The notes under the pieces were generated by a model. That model was not told where the DNA came from. It saw only the letters and a program-made list of their open reading frames with translations, and searched no databases. This document shows, one piece after another, positions 34,364-47,027 of a stretch of DNA of 64,000 nucleotides. The stretch lies in the NCBI GenBank assembly GCA_037951105.1, contig JBAMJV010002084.1, positions 1-64,000 of the forward strand, in the 5' to 3' direction. The stretch is from Echinarachnius parma. Lineage: Eukaryota > Echinodermata > Echinoidea > Clypeasteroida > Echinarachniidae. Both the position numbers and the translations under genes were made by a program. How positions within the stretch are numbered: position 1 is the stretch's first letter; each line of letters starts with the position of its first letter.

Positions 34364-37300
34364 AATGTTCCTTTCCCCACCATCTATTTACCTTTGATTA
34401 AGTTCTCTACACATTAAAACAGAATTTCATGCAAATACAACAAACATTGGCCCTTTGTGCAAGGGAGGAGCATCATTCAAATCCCATTCATCGCGTACAG
34501 CATGGAGGCTGCCATTCATGTTTACGAAACTTGCATCGCTCTAAAATGTGATGTCACATTTTGCCTTGTGTCTGTGCACAAACCCTGCGATTTGCGAGAG
34601 CTAACACAAAGAGTCCAGCTTTAGTAGAGCAGATAAGTGTAAAATATCATGGCAATCGTTCAAAGTTTGATACAAGCAACATACTTCGTATGCAGACTAC
34701 CTTAGGGACACTTTTTAGAAAAAAAAATTTAGACAAGCAAAAATCCAAGATGGCGGCCATTTTCCAAGATGGCCGCCAAAAAGCTACTTTTTGATATAAA
34801 AATTGACTGCGTTGGCCGATTTTAATAATCTTGGTGTCGTTTTATATGTTTATTGACATGCTGAACACGATGGTGATACATTCGGACTCATATGATGGCC
34901 AAAATCCAAGATGGCCGCAATTTTTCCAAGATTGCCCCAAAAAGCTACTTTTTAATATAAAAATTGACTGAGTTCGTCGATTTTAATTATTTTGGTGTCA
35001 ATTTCGATGTGTACTGATATGCTAAACCGATAATGACACATACGGACACATATGATGGCGAATCATCGACATGGCAGCCATTTTCCACGATGGCCGCCCC
35101 AAAACTAATTTTTGATGTAAAAACTTAACGATTTTGCCAATTTTAATAATCTTGGTGTCGAACTTTGCTTCTTGGAATGCTGGAAACGATTGTGAAACAT
35201 TTAACTAATTTAATGGCTAAAATCCCCAATAGCCGTCCATTTACAATGTAACCGTCAAAAATCTACTTTTGATATATACAAATTGACTGGGTTGATCGAT
35301 TTTGATATTCCCGGTGTCTTTTGATGTTTCTTGATGTGCTGAAAACATTTGTGTTACACAAGGACCTAAACAATGGCATAGCTAAGGGATATATGGCTAT
35401 ATAACCCACAGGGGGGGGGGGGGTATAATATTATTGTATAATATTACTGTTACAGTATCACACGTTACTATTCGATATGCCACATTGTATAGATGGACAC
35501 CGACACTGGTCACACCGGCCGTTCCTCCTTTTGATGATGTCAGCCTTTATCTTTTCTGGGAACCATGGTCCAACATATTGCTATTTCAAATCAAAGGCAA
35601 CATTTTTTATATCCCAAAAGTTTCGAAAAATAGATTTCCATAACATTTATTAAATCTAGTGTCTAGGACGTATGATATATATAAAGAACCTAATTATGCT
35701 GTCTGCATATCCATCCCCTTACCCATGCCTTTGAACCATTCCTGAATCATGATATGTACATATCAGTGCAAATATAATAGTTTAGCAACATCAAATGAGG
35801 TGCATTATAGATCCTTAGTGTCTTGCATATTACTTTCTTTTAGAGGTTCATCCATTTCCTGGGATGCGTTCAATTGCTTGCCCATTCTCTTATTAAAGTG
35901 GGACTGAGTTTGCACTACTTGCTCATGGTGGTTGGTCAAATTAGCAGGTTTATCTTTACACCCTGAATGGTCATCATACTCGAGGAAATGATGAGCCTGG
36001 AGTGGGCTATGACATGTTTTAGAGACTGACATACTTGGATCCATATAGGTGATAGCTGGGTGACTAGTGTCCGAGTCAATGTGTAATAAATTATACTTAC
36101 AACCCAAACTGAATCATTACAGAGAAGCAAATAACAGACCAAACTCTTACAAGCTATATTTGGGTATATATCGTAAAAAGTACCATGGCGTTGCCAGTCT
36201 CAGGCTATGAGCCTAATGAGGGCTGGGAGGATGGTAGTGGAGATTTGGACATGCTAACCGGGATGTGGGGGGAAATACATGTAATTCATTCAATAAAAAA
36301 TGGACTCCAAACACGCAATTGATTGATTTTCTGCTGTTATACACAGGTTCAGGGCATAGGCAGCATTTATCCAAAATGGGGGATGGGACGATGCACAGCA
36401 TTGATCTGGTTTGTGCGTAGCACAATCGTTTTAAAAACATTGGTGAACAAAAAATGTATAAGGACCCTTAGTGCGTTCATAATGATTTAAATCGTACAAT
36501 TATTGTCACTCATTCATCTCAAAAGTCCAGAGGCATAACCAAAGGACTGCCAATGATGAGAGGGGTGGCAAACAAGTTTTAGGGCAATATTTCCTATAAG
36601 GTAGCAGCCTTTACCGAAACATGGACAAGTGAAATCATGATTTCCCTAGGGAGAGATGGCTAATCCCTCCTTTATCCCCTAGCTACGCCATCTTGGAAAA
36701 TGGCCACAATGTTCGATTTTACCATTATTTAGATCCATTTGTATGTAAATAGTTTTCAGCTCATCAAAACAACCTTTTAATCAGTACAAAGCTTATTAGA
36801 ATCAGCCAACTCAGTCAGTCGAAAAATTGTAAAATGCTTTTTGACAACCGTCTTGAAAAATGGCCGCCATGTTGGATTTTCGCCATTTTATATGTCTGCG
36901 GCAGCCATCTTGGATTTTCTCCATTATATTGGTCCGTTTGTATTACAATCGTTTTAAATATAATTAACATTTAAATTGACACTAATAAGATTATTACAAT
37001 CAGCCAACTCGGTCAATTTTTATATCAAAAAGGAGCTTTTGGCGACCATCTTGAATAAATGGCTGCCATCTTGGATTTTTGCCATCAAATGGGTCCGTAT
37101 TATATCACCATCGTTTTTAGCATATCAAGAAACATATAAATCAACACCGAGATTATCAAAACCGGCCAACTCAGTAAATTTTTATATTAAAAAGTACCTT
37201 TTGGGGGCCATCTTGGGAAAATGGCGGCCATCTTGGATTTTGGCCATCATATGGGTCCGTATTTATTACCATCTTGTTGAGCATGTCAATAAACATATAA

Positions 37301-37755
37301 AACGACACTAAGATTATTAAAATCGGCCAACTCAGTCAATTTTTATATCAAAAAGTAGCTTTTTGGCGGCCATCTTGGAAAATGGCCGCCATGTTGGAAT
37401 TTTGTTTGTCTAAATGTTTTTTTCTAAAAAGTGTCCCTAAGGTAGTCTGCATACGGAGTATGTTGCTTGTATCAAACTTTGAACGATTATTACACTTATC
37501 TGCTCTACTATTGTTTGTTCGGGTTTGACGTAATATTTTAGCGCAAACAATTCAAAATCCGGGTTTCAATAAATATAATGGCAGCCTCCATGCTGTACGC
37601 GATGAATGGGCTTAGCCCAAACAGCGAGTGACTTTGAATGATGATCATCCCTTGCACAAAGGGCCAATGTTGGTTGTATTTGCATGAAATTCTGTTTTAA
37701 TGTGTAGAGAACTTCATCAAAGGTAAAAAGATGGTGGGGAAACTTTCCCTTTAAG
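34364..37755. mobile_element. Large inverted element with GATGGCGGCC arrays
   Basis: Outer arms (34370-34700 and 37440-37745) are inverted: CCCCACCATCT, ACATTAAAACAGAATTTCAT, GGCCCTTTGTGCAAGGGA, TCGCGTACAGCATGGAGGCT. Inside the left arm, about 160-bp tandem units carry AAATCCAAGATGGCGGCCAT (34741, 34900, 35058, 35215). Inside the right arm the same units lie inverted (36840-37400, for example GGCCATCTTGGAAAATGGCC). The centre (35420-36690) is not shared between arms and holds an unassigned minus-strand frame (35805-36107). Its reach suggests an old transposon or a foldback-amplified satellite. Confidence 0.8.
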
Positions 37756-37827
37756 CTTGTAAGTAATCATTTAACTTTAATAGAACATAATTCATTAATG
37801 CTTGATCTGTAGAAAAAACGGTTACAG

Positions 37828-38092
37828 TCCGTTATTCCGAAGGTTCGTTATTCCGAAGGTTCGTTATTCCGAAGGTTCGTTATTACGAAGGTTCGTTATT
37901 CCGAGGGTTCGTTATTCCGAAGGTTCGCTATTCCTAAAACGAAATCGGGTTTGTTTATCCGAAACAAAAATCGGGTTCGTTATTCCGAAGGTTCGTTATT
38001 CCGAAGGTTCATTATTTACGAAGGTTCATTAGTCCGAAAATAAAATAGGGTTCGTTAATCCGAAAATTAAATCGGTTTGTTATAATACTATA
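37828..38092 (+). repeat. TTCGTTATTCCGAAGG minisatellite, forward array
   Basis: A 16-17-bp unit (GTTCGTTATTCCGAAG) is repeated about ten times with interspersed CGAAATCGGGTTTGTT-type units. Confidence 0.9.
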
Positions 38093-38221
38093 ATTTGTGT
38101 TTTCTTTATTTAATTTACAGCCTGCATTAAGCATACCCCTCCCCCTTTCCCTCCCTTGGCCAGACCAATAAAACATTTAAGTTAATTTTATCTCTTTATA
38201 TGAAATTATAGCATTATAACA

Positions 38222-38566
38222 AACCCAAATTCATTTTCGGATTAACGAACCCGATTTCATTTTAGGAATAGCGAACCTTCGGAATAACGAACCCTCGGAA
38301 TAACGGACCTTCGGAATAACGGAACCCGATTTTATTTTCGGACTAACGAACCTTCGGAATAACGAACCTGATTTCATTTTAGGAATAGCGAACCTTCGGA
38401 ATAACGAACCCTCGGAATAACGAACCTTCGGAATAATGAACCTTCGGAATAATGCAACAAATGTTCGGATTAACAAACCCTATTTCATTTTAGGATTAAC
38501 GAGCCCTCAGGTATACGAAATTTGCGTGTTCGGAATAACGAACCTTCGGAATAACGAAGCGCACCC
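38222..38566 (-). repeat. TTCGTTATTCCGAAGG minisatellite, inverted array
   Basis: The same unit on the opposite strand (GGAATAACGAACCTTC). It ends at 38566 and is separated from the forward array by about 130 bp of single-copy sequence. Confidence 0.9.
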
Positions 38567-38659
38567 GAAAAAACATATCAACAGCTAAGTTACAGGGCTG
38601 TTTTCATTTAAAAATCAGCCATCAACACAAGAGGGCGCCGTCAAGACACCTGAAAATAA

Positions 38660-38815
38660 ACTATATGGATCTTCGACTGTGCGCAGTCGAAAATGATGCC
38701 TCTGCTATCAAATGATTTTTATTTCAAGCCCAAATTAACATGCACTGAATTGATTCTGTAAACTCAATTTTGATGGTAATCCGCCAACCAGATCTTGAGC
38801 ACATATTTGACTTGT
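38660..38815 (+). repeat. DR1-bearing repeat, 5' fragment
   Basis: Starts TATGGATCTTCGACTGTGCG and stops after CCAGATCTTGAGCA; the TGACCT blocks are missing. Confidence 0.7.
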
Positions 38816-39263
38816 CAACATATCACTTCGAAAAACAACCATTTCTAATCGAGCTCACAGGCTAATAGTGTAAAGAATTGTTACTTTAATAAACCAAGTC
38901 ATATAACATAACAGATGTTAACTTTGGTGTCGGGAACATCATGAAATGTTCCCTCAGGATTTGAAATGCTACCACGTTTCGGGACTTATAATCTTCCCCC
39001 AATAGCATTTCAAATCCCTCTGAGAGAAACATTTTGTGATGTTCCCTCCACCACCAGTTAACATCTGTATAATAGTACATTATACTATGTTACTCTGTTC
39101 AGCAGAAGGACACTTGCAATTGATAAAAACATCCATAAGCTGGAATTTAAATATACCACTGGTAGTGATTATCCATAATTGCAAACACAAATGGAAAAGT
39201 GGAAAAGTCTCTCAAACTTCTCAATTGTTCTGTGATTGTTTTACTTTTTAAAAGCAATTGAAA
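38816..39263. other. Intronic, small inverted repeat
   Basis: GTTAACTTTGGTGTCGGGAA (38917) and AACATCATGAAATGTTCCCTC are inverted near 39015-39060 (GAGAGAAACATTTTGTGATGTTCCC...CCAGTTAAC). This is a foldback of about 150 bp; the rest is unassigned. Confidence 0.6.
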
Positions 39264-40047
39264 CTAGATGGATCTTCGACTGCGCGCAGTCGAAAATTAT
39301 GCCTCCGCTATCACGCGATTTTAATACCAAGCGGAAATGAACATGCACTGAATTAATTTTTTTGATATTTTTCATATATTTTGAGTCCTGTGACCTTGAC
39401 CATATGACCCCAAACTTTGATGGCTACATCGCCTCCCTATGAAACATTCAGGTACCAAGTTTGATTGAAATCTGACATTCAGTTCTTGAAATGTTGCCAT
39501 TACAAGCCATTTTTGCATATTGAGTCCTGTGACCTTGACCTTTTGACCGCATGACCCCCCCAAATCGGATCCGATCATTGTCACCCCGATGTGTACACTC
39601 ATAACAAGTTTGAAATTGATCCATCAACCGGTTTTTGAGATATATCGCGAGAACGAGGCATTTTTGCACATAATTAAGTCCTGTGACCTTGACCTTTGAT
39701 CTCATGAACCCCAATATTTAATAAGATCATTGTCACACCAATATGTATACTTGTGCCAAGTTTGAAATTAATCCGTCAACCGATTCTTGAGATATCGCGA
39801 GAACGAGGCATTTTTGCACATATATCGAATCATGTGACCTTGACCTTTGACCTCATGAACCCCAAAATCTAATCAGATCATTGTCACCCCAATATGTACA
39901 CTCATACAAAGTTTAAAATTGATCCGTCAACCGGTTCTTGAGATATCGCGAGAACAAAAACGGGACGGACGGACGGACGTATGTACGGACGGACGGACAA
40001 CCCGAAAACATAATGCCTCCGGCCACTTCATTGGCGGAGGCATAAAA
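39264..40047 (+). repeat. DR1-bearing interspersed repeat, full copy
   Basis: Runs from CTAGATGGATCTTCGACTGC to TTGGCGGAGGCATAA, with about three 150-bp units. TGACCTTGACCTTTGA(C/T) blocks begin near 39682 and 39836, with a decayed one at 39531. An ACGG tract lies at 39961-39998. Confidence 0.85.
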
Positions 40048-41485
40048 AATCATAATTTTGAGAAAAGTTGTTTCGACCTAAAATGTCGTAATAAACAAAT
40101 CCTTGAAATCTTGCATGGCCATGGTGATAAGTCCTCCATCGTTTCGTTGATTGAATTGAATTGAATTTATTCTGTAGTTCTATTTAACAGTTATAACAAA
40201 ATCATATTTGGGGAGAATTTCTCAAATAACCCCAAAGTTTGTAATGATGGTATCCTATCAATCTTGCATGGCCTTTGGCAAGTCATCCTCCGAGTCCATT
40301 GGTTAAAAGATTTATTTTGCAACTCTTAGCTGCAGAAATACAACTTTGTACAATTTTAATAGAAAAAATTAATTTCAGTGAAAATCGTAAAATTTCTCAA
40401 TGATGGATTCCTTCAAATCTTGCACGGCCATTTGTGATTCGTCCTCTATGGTTGGAAGGGAAAGCATCAATATCCTGTTTTGATCCAAGGGGGGTAAGTA
40501 GCACCCTCCCTTGATCGGAAGTGGGGCAAGAATATCCTGAAATCCCAGAAACCAGACAGTAACGCAAGGTTTCCCCTCAATTTGGAAATTGCTGACTGGA
40601 GAAAAGAAGCAAATACAAAATACCCCCAGATATCTCTACAGAGGCTGCCAGGTCTTACAGTCATTTGCCTAATTACAATATAATACCCATTCTGAGCTGA
40701 GGTGTAGCCATATTTTAGGCAACTTGTAATGAAAGTACTCCTCACAGAGGAGGGAAATAATATCTCATATATTGTTTTCATCCATCTCATATTTATTGAC
40801 AACAACTTTGTAATCCAGTCCATTTCAGCATACATGAATAAAGACAAAGGGGTAAACGTCGTTGGGGTACAATATGAGAACAGCAAATGAAGGTAAAGTG
40901 TCTTCCTGAAGGACACATGTACAGTAGAAAGGCATTGAATCCAAGACCTCATATTAAAAGACCACAGTATTACCCAGTATACCAAGACAAGAACAGCGCC
41001 AAATTATGCATCGGGATGAACAGGGCAGTCCAAACCTTTCCGAACATTCGTAACTAGGAAGTGAATATGTTAATTTTTGTATGTTTTTCTTTTCTTTTTC
41101 TTTTTTAATACTTGTTTGGACAAGCAAATGTTTTCAAAATGTGATTTTGGGGTTCAGCTTAAGTTTTTTTTGTTTTTTTTTGGTACAAATGAAGCGTAAA
41201 AAAGCTCATCAAAAGCAAGAAAAAAAGAAACACATAAGAATTTGAATTGTATGTATTTCTTTGTTTTTATTGTATTTTTTGGTTTCAATGAATTTAGTGT
41301 CTTTATAAATGCTAATCAAAGAGTATTTCAAATTCTAGTTAAGATTTTAAGGCTGGAAATGAAGAGTTTTGCATCTCTAAAAATAAAAATGCATTTCACA
41401 CACAGATGAATGGGGAACTTGTGAGAATCGAGGAAAGGGGAGGGGGGCCTAATCCCCCTCTACCGCCCAGTTTTGAAAGGCTTAA
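40048..41485. other. Intronic, nothing firm
   Basis: A 172-codon minus-strand frame (40467-40985) is the longest here but shows no domain and contains SINE-like wording. T-rich tracts lie at 41080-41180. Confidence 0.35.
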
Positions 41486-42001
41486 AGGGCAATGCAACTC
41501 AAGAATAGAGTTTATCCTACTTGATATATCGTAATATGCCTTTTTATTATATATAACATAACTCCGACTCAGATTTCTGCTTTGGGAGAAATATGTGAAA
41601 ACTCTATCGGGCTTACCACTATTCATGCGAACACTGGAGGCCGCCATTATTAGGTGTGTGTGGACTTATGGTCAGTGATATGCACTAATGCATTTCAATA
41701 AGACTTATTGTTACCATTGTCTGAATACTTGTAGATGCTTTGACGAGTCTGTAAATCAGTGAAAAGCTTTTTGTTCGGCCGTAGCGCACTCATCATAGTT
41801 TGCAAAGCATGTCGGGCAATTACAAGAACATGGCTGCTCCCATCACCTTTTGCCGCCGTAAGAATTAGTAAAATGTGGGTATGTTCACGTAAGGATTTCA
41901 TGGGATCCAGGAGGCCAAAATTGCCAAGTAATGTATCAAATAAAATGTCTGTTCACCCTCTAAATGATAATAATAGCCGAAAGCCATAGTTTCATTGCCC
42001 T
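41486..42001. mobile_element. TTAA element, family K
   Basis: 516 bp between TTAA at 41482-41485 and 42002-42005. Ends AGGGCAATGCAACT and (inverted) AGGGCAATGAAACT. It contains overlapping short frames on both strands with no known domain. Confidence 0.8.
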
Positions 42002-42373
42002 TTAACTAATGCAAAATGGGTGAATCAGGAGACAACAAAGAGGTTAAGGTGTAGGGGACAGTAGGAAAGGAAGACATTTATGCAAACCTAAAAAAAGTTC
42101 ACTTCTTTGAACATACTTTGTAAAGTCAGATAAAATGGAGAGAAAGAGCCTTGGAATGGACAAATAAGCAGCTAAGAAACTATACATAACAATAACAAAA
42201 CAAATGACAGAAAACAAGCATGACATGAAAGACAAAACTTGTTAATTTTATTAGAGAAAAGATTTGAAAGAGTGACTGTGAATAGTAATGATACTGTACA
42301 TGTGCCTCACACCAAAGGATGGTGATGTCTGACAATGATATAAGTTTGGTATTTAAACTTCATCTCAAATAAA

Positions 42374-42560
42374 ACTAGATGGATCTTCAACTGCGCGCAG
42401 TCAAAAATGATGCCTCTGCCATTGTGCAATTTTTATATCAAGCCCAAATTAAAACATGCACTGAATAAATTAGAACTGTAAACTCAATTTTGATGGTAAT
42501 CTGTCAACCACATCTTGAGATATCATAATTATGAGCTATTTTTGCATATATAATGCATAT
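42374..42560 (+). repeat. DR1-bearing repeat, 5' fragment
   Basis: Begins CTAGATGGATCTTCAACTGC and ends in a TATATA tract near 42560. Confidence 0.7.
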
Positions 42561-42885
42561 ATATATAGTGTTATCATGACATAAACACTATTAGAATAAC
42601 AGAGATTAATTTTGATATACAAAAATCATGCTTGTTGGCCAACTGATGCTGAACTAAAAAGTGGACTAAAGAGACCCAACTTCATTGTAAAATGTGGTCT
42701 TTATTAACAGGAGGAAGTGGCAATGTTTTTAGAAACAATGACTATACGTCTAGTACCAAGTGTGACATTACAGCTATATATTGTCATGGGGAATGGTTCT
42801 AAACTATGTCAGGCAAGCCAGGAATGTCCTCCATTATATAATAAAATATCTTCTGATACAGCCTCTTTTATCAAGCCCTTACAGG

Positions 42886-43003
42886 CAGGGGTGTCGATCT
42901 GTGCGGAAAACACAATACATTGGGGGGGGGGGGCGAGCTATTGTTCACAAACAATGCTCGCCCCCCCAATGCATTGTGTTTTCCGCACAGATCGACACCC
43001 CTG
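42886..43003. mobile_element. 118-bp hAT-type MITE with 8-bp target duplication
   Basis: Ends CAGGGGTGTCGATCTGTGCG and (inverted) the same, within a near-perfect hairpin with about 50-bp arms. CTTACAGG lies directly on both sides (42878-42885 and 43004-43011). The CAGGGGTG terminus and 8-bp duplication are the hAT superfamily signature. Confidence 0.92.
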
Positions 43004-43035
43004 CTTACAGGAATTACAATATACCAAATATTACA

Positions 43036-43232
43036 AGATAACAGTCAAATGAATGAAAATGAGCAAAGAAAAATAGGCTTTGCCGGGAATCGAACCCAAG
43101 ACCTCCAGATTGCTAGACCGGTGCTCAACCATCGAGCCACAAAGACCCTTAAATGGGGGACATTCCCATGAAACCCTTTTCAATGCTCATATAGTCAGAA
43201 GCTATATAAACCTGGCACTAACCCAAGGATAA
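43036..43232 (-). mobile_element. tRNA-like SINE, copy 3
   Basis: Minus strand: CCAGGTTTATATAGCTTCTG, GAGCATTGAAAAGGGTTTCA, then TTTGTGGCTCGATGGTTGAG and GTCTTGGGTTCGATTCCCGG. It has an intact B-box (GGTTCGATTCC) and a CTAGCAA loop. Confidence 0.8.
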
Positions 43233-45985
43233 TTAAATTTCATATGATAACGAAAGTGCGAGGGCCGAGGGGTCATGCGAAGTGATGCAACTTTTGTATT
43301 AATTGAATTCAAACATAAAGGAAACGGACTAGAAATAATTTAAATGAATGCTAATATTTCTAGTCATTTTCCTTTATTTTTAAATTAAATCAACTGCAGA
43401 ACACATACTTCAAGGATATCTAGGGTGATCTATATGAATTGTTTCTTATATGCCTACCAGTAGTAAGTGTTCAAATGAATACATCATCTTATAACAGAAT
43501 TAGTATAACTGAGTAATTTACTTTATAATAATATGATTGATTTCTATAGTAGCTAACATGATAAAAACATCTCTATGTAAGAGAAAATACAGATACAGAT
43601 TCACTCACAAACATAGAAAAATATTATGGACCATGCTGAGTAACAGATATCACTAATGGAGATCTATTGGCCTCATTTTTTTTAACTGGGCCAGTAAGCG
43701 TCACTCTGCACTTTCCTGCAAATTTCACAGTTGCTGGTTCAAAGACGGATACTTGCATTATTTTACGTCCAATGCCTATAAAAGTATACATTTCCTTAAA
43801 GGAATTTGTCTAAAAAATTCCACGTTTCAAAAATAGTCAGCGATAATAAAAGATGCAAAATACATAAAAATACAATTTTCTATAAAAATGACAAGAAAGA
43901 TACCTGTAGATCCCAATTAAATGTAAATTGCGTGTTTAAGGGGACCTAGTAATGCTGTTGACATGACTTGTGCAAAAAGTACTGAATGGTTGATACAATG
44001 TGCATTGGCGTGATGTCCACTGAATAATGTGTGAAAATGTTACATTACATGAATGTTATACAGGGTGGCCCCAAAAAAACGGAACGGGGCACTTCCCAAA
44101 ATAAAGTAACAAAATGATTGTGTCCATCGGATAGTGTCCTTTCCAATGAAAAACAATACCAAGAACAGTAATTTTGGACAATCCCATGTAGTTTTTGTTG
44201 TAGGACGTCTTAAATTAAGTGAGACCATGTCAGGTTCCCATTTTTGTCATTTTTTACCAAGTCACTGCCTGATAAATCGCACTTCCTGCTCGCCATAGCT
44301 ATGCCCATTCTCTCGGCACACAGCTGAATGCACACTAACAATTAAGGCTGAGTCGGTTCGGTCGATCACACCGGTTACCGACCGTTTCAATCGGTACCCG
44401 GTTTCGTTTTATCGGAAACAGTGCCCCGAAAAAAATAAATAAATGAAATAAAATGTTAAAAAAGAAATTAAGATTATCACTTAATGTAGCGGAATTCAAA
44501 TAAAAACGGGGCAATCGATATCATTTACTTTAAAGAGTGGTTATTTTCGAGAAAGTCTTGGTTCGTTACTTCGTTTGACAGTCAGAAATTGAACAGGAAG
44601 CGCAAAATTGCTAGTCATTTGAACACTATTGCCTACGGATGTTCACACAAAGTTAGGCTGACACTCCAGGTGAGTGTATGTATTATCGAGCTGATGATGC
44701 AGTGCATTCATACGGGGGCTCAAAATACGTATTTGGGTAATTTATACCCTTTTAAAATGTTTTGATATTCTACTTACATGATTCTATGGCATTTGAAAGC
44801 TGAACAGAACAAAAAATGAGCCTCAAACAATGACAAAAAACTGTGCAAATTATGGGGAAATTCGATCGTAGCAGTGCGCCGCGATGCTAGCTGGCCGACT
44901 GAAGTTAGCGCGCGTGCGAGCCGCGCCAGGGAACTGAAGTTAGCTAGCATATCATATAGCATGCACGCGCGATCTTCTCGCGATATCGGGACCCGAAAAC
45001 TTGCTGCTAACTTCAACCTTCGATTTTAGTGGCTTGTTTCAGCTTGGCGCGATGCTGAACCAACGATCGATTTCTAGGTCCAATTTACTTCAGAAAAAAT
45101 ACTTTTCCTGCGAAACGTGAGTTAATTCTGGATAGTCTGTAACTATTTTCCCGTAAAGATTGATATGTAAATCCATTGCAATCTATCAAATATTTCTTGA
45201 AATATATAGCAATAATGAGCAAATCCTAAATATTCAAGTTGCACTGGCAACCTTTGACCTCAGAAACCTAAATTTGTAACAAATCACCCTTTTTAGAAGT
45301 TGCATTCTTATACCAAATGTTATGCTAATGAGACCTTTGATTTTGGAGTTATTCATATTTTTCTAAATGTTATGCTCCTCTCCTCTACCACCATGCATAG
45401 ACATATACATGTACTTTGTGTGATTTATTATAGGAAACTACTAAAAAGGCAAGTCGACAACAGACAGTGAAATTTTGTTATACTTGTGATTAGTTGTCAG
45501 TCAAATTCCCTTCAAATTGATACCAAATATTACTATGTAGACCGTATATCTAAAATTTGGCTCTCGTTTTAAGTTACATGCATGTTGCACAAAAGTAACA
45601 ATACCACCTATTATCTGGCCCAGTTCGAAACACATGGCCTATTAAGAATCAATACAAACATTTGATTGGTATTTTCAAAATTGTATTGTCTTTTTTTCAA
45701 CATATCACCTGATGAATATTTGATACTTTCATTTTATAGGGAAATGTATATGTACACTTATTGATACAGTGCACACTGTTTTAGGAAGACATGCAATTTA
45801 TCATAGAACACCAATGGTCTATAAATTGATTCATTATTATGGCATTCCTGGAAACAGAAAATTGTGCTAACATTTGGTGATTCATAAATGCAAAATACAC
45901 ATGGGGGCTTTGCAAGTAATATTTTAAAGCATACAGCCCTGAAAATAAAATGAATTTCTCCCCTGCTAACATAGCAAGATGCATA
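43233..45985. other. Intronic, mostly unassigned
   Basis: Position 43937 onward (GGGGACCTAGTAATGCTGTT) resembles the left end of family H. Position 44057 onward (TACAGGGTGGCCCC) resembles 510-530 and may be a mariner-type end. GC-rich 44870-45060 has CpGs but no gene that I recognise. Confidence 0.4.
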
Positions 45986-46165
45986 CAGTCAAACCTGTCT
46001 TAGCAGCCACCTGTCTATAGCAGCCAACCTGCCTATTGTGGTCACCAAAAGTTATCACATGCAGTGACAATCAGTGTTATGGAACCGGTCATAGATGTCA
46101 CCTGTCTACAGTGCACATTTTACTTGATTCCCTTCAATAGTCACTATACACAGGTTTAACTTATT
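45986..46165. mobile_element. Pogo-like MITE
   Basis: CAGTCAAACCTGTCTTAGCA and repeats CACCTGTCTATAGCAGCC resemble the pogo-like family at 17561. The inverted right end is near ACACAGGTTTAAC (46150-46160). Boundaries are approximate. Confidence 0.5.
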
Positions 46166-46720
46166 TAAATATGATATAAATAAATGAAAATGTATGAGTC
46201 CGCAACATGCAATGCACAACAAAACAGTTCAAGATACACAGGAAATATAAGGATAGAGAGAGAAGTGAGGCATACAATGTAGAATGGAGGTGTTGTGGCA
46301 CAAGCTGATAAGCGCTTGATTTATAATAACGGGACCAGAGTTCAAAACCAATAGATGCCCCGGCATTTATATCCTTTAGCAAGACATTTAATCTATGATG
46401 CTGCTCTCTATCCATATACATTGTAAATGGGTACTTGGTAGGATGTTAATTAGCCTGTAGCTTGCAGCTTGGGCTACTATGCTCCCTAGAGAGTTGAGAT
46501 GGTGCGCAAGATAATATTATGCTAGTTGAACTGTACCTAATGACCAAGGACACTAATAATGCATCTCTGAATAGTGTACCTTGATGTATGGTGCTCAATA
46601 AATGCAATTTGATATTATTACCATTAGAAGCATGCTGCAAGAAGGGCCATGGAAGTGATATACATAAGACATGGAATCATGCTAGAAGGGGCGGGATTTG
46701 AAAGGGAAGGAGAATCTTAC

Positions 46721-46917
46721 TGCGGTGTTCTGGTTCATGTTGCCGACACCATTCTTGAGGTTTGCGTTTTCCGTCAAGTCGCTGTAGTCATCTTCAAGGC
46801 ACACGCTGTCGTACAGGGGCTCATCATCCTCAATGCATGCCATGTTGGTAGGGGATGTCGGAGACTTCTCTGGCATGGGTGGAATTGGAGGTGGCTCCCG
46901 TACAATCTCAACTTGAT
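46721..46917 (-). CDS. GIT: GIT exon f: acidic, tyrosine-containing linker
   Basis: Residues 160-224 include a short proline run (REPPPIPPMPEKSP), then EDDEPLYDSVCLEDDYSDLT, then an Asn-rich tail ending in NQNTA. The acidic Tyr-Asp-Ser-Val core corresponds to the vertebrate DYDSVASDEDTD segment, a likely tyrosine phosphorylation region. The acceptor is atgttgaag. The donor is GCA followed by gtaaga, in phase 0. This phase matters: it lets the exon join directly to exon g, so no extra exon is needed in the 18.6-kb intron that follows. A plus-strand open frame across this exon (46649-47035) is its shadow. Confidence 0.9.
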
Positions 46918-47027
46918 CTTCAACATCACAAGGGAAAACGTCAGAATTAGATATCAGTTACTATTTTTCTCACAGATTTTTTTTCAACATATTTTCTTTC
47001 TAATATTCATATCTGAAAGCTTATTAA

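Noticed and set aside
36085..36092. Possible 8-bp microexon between tgattcag and gtaagt on the minus strand.
   Set aside because: Its length is not a multiple of three and the flanking exons already join in frame.
35805..36107. 100-codon hydrophilic minus-strand frame inside the large inverted element.
   Set aside because: No domain recognised, no supporting splice or codon evidence; kept only as a note.
40467..40985. 172-codon minus-strand open frame.
   Set aside because: No similarity to any family I know and repeat-like composition; probably chance.
43079..43143. tRNA gene on the minus strand.
   Set aside because: Good B-box but same SINE family; no acceptor stem.
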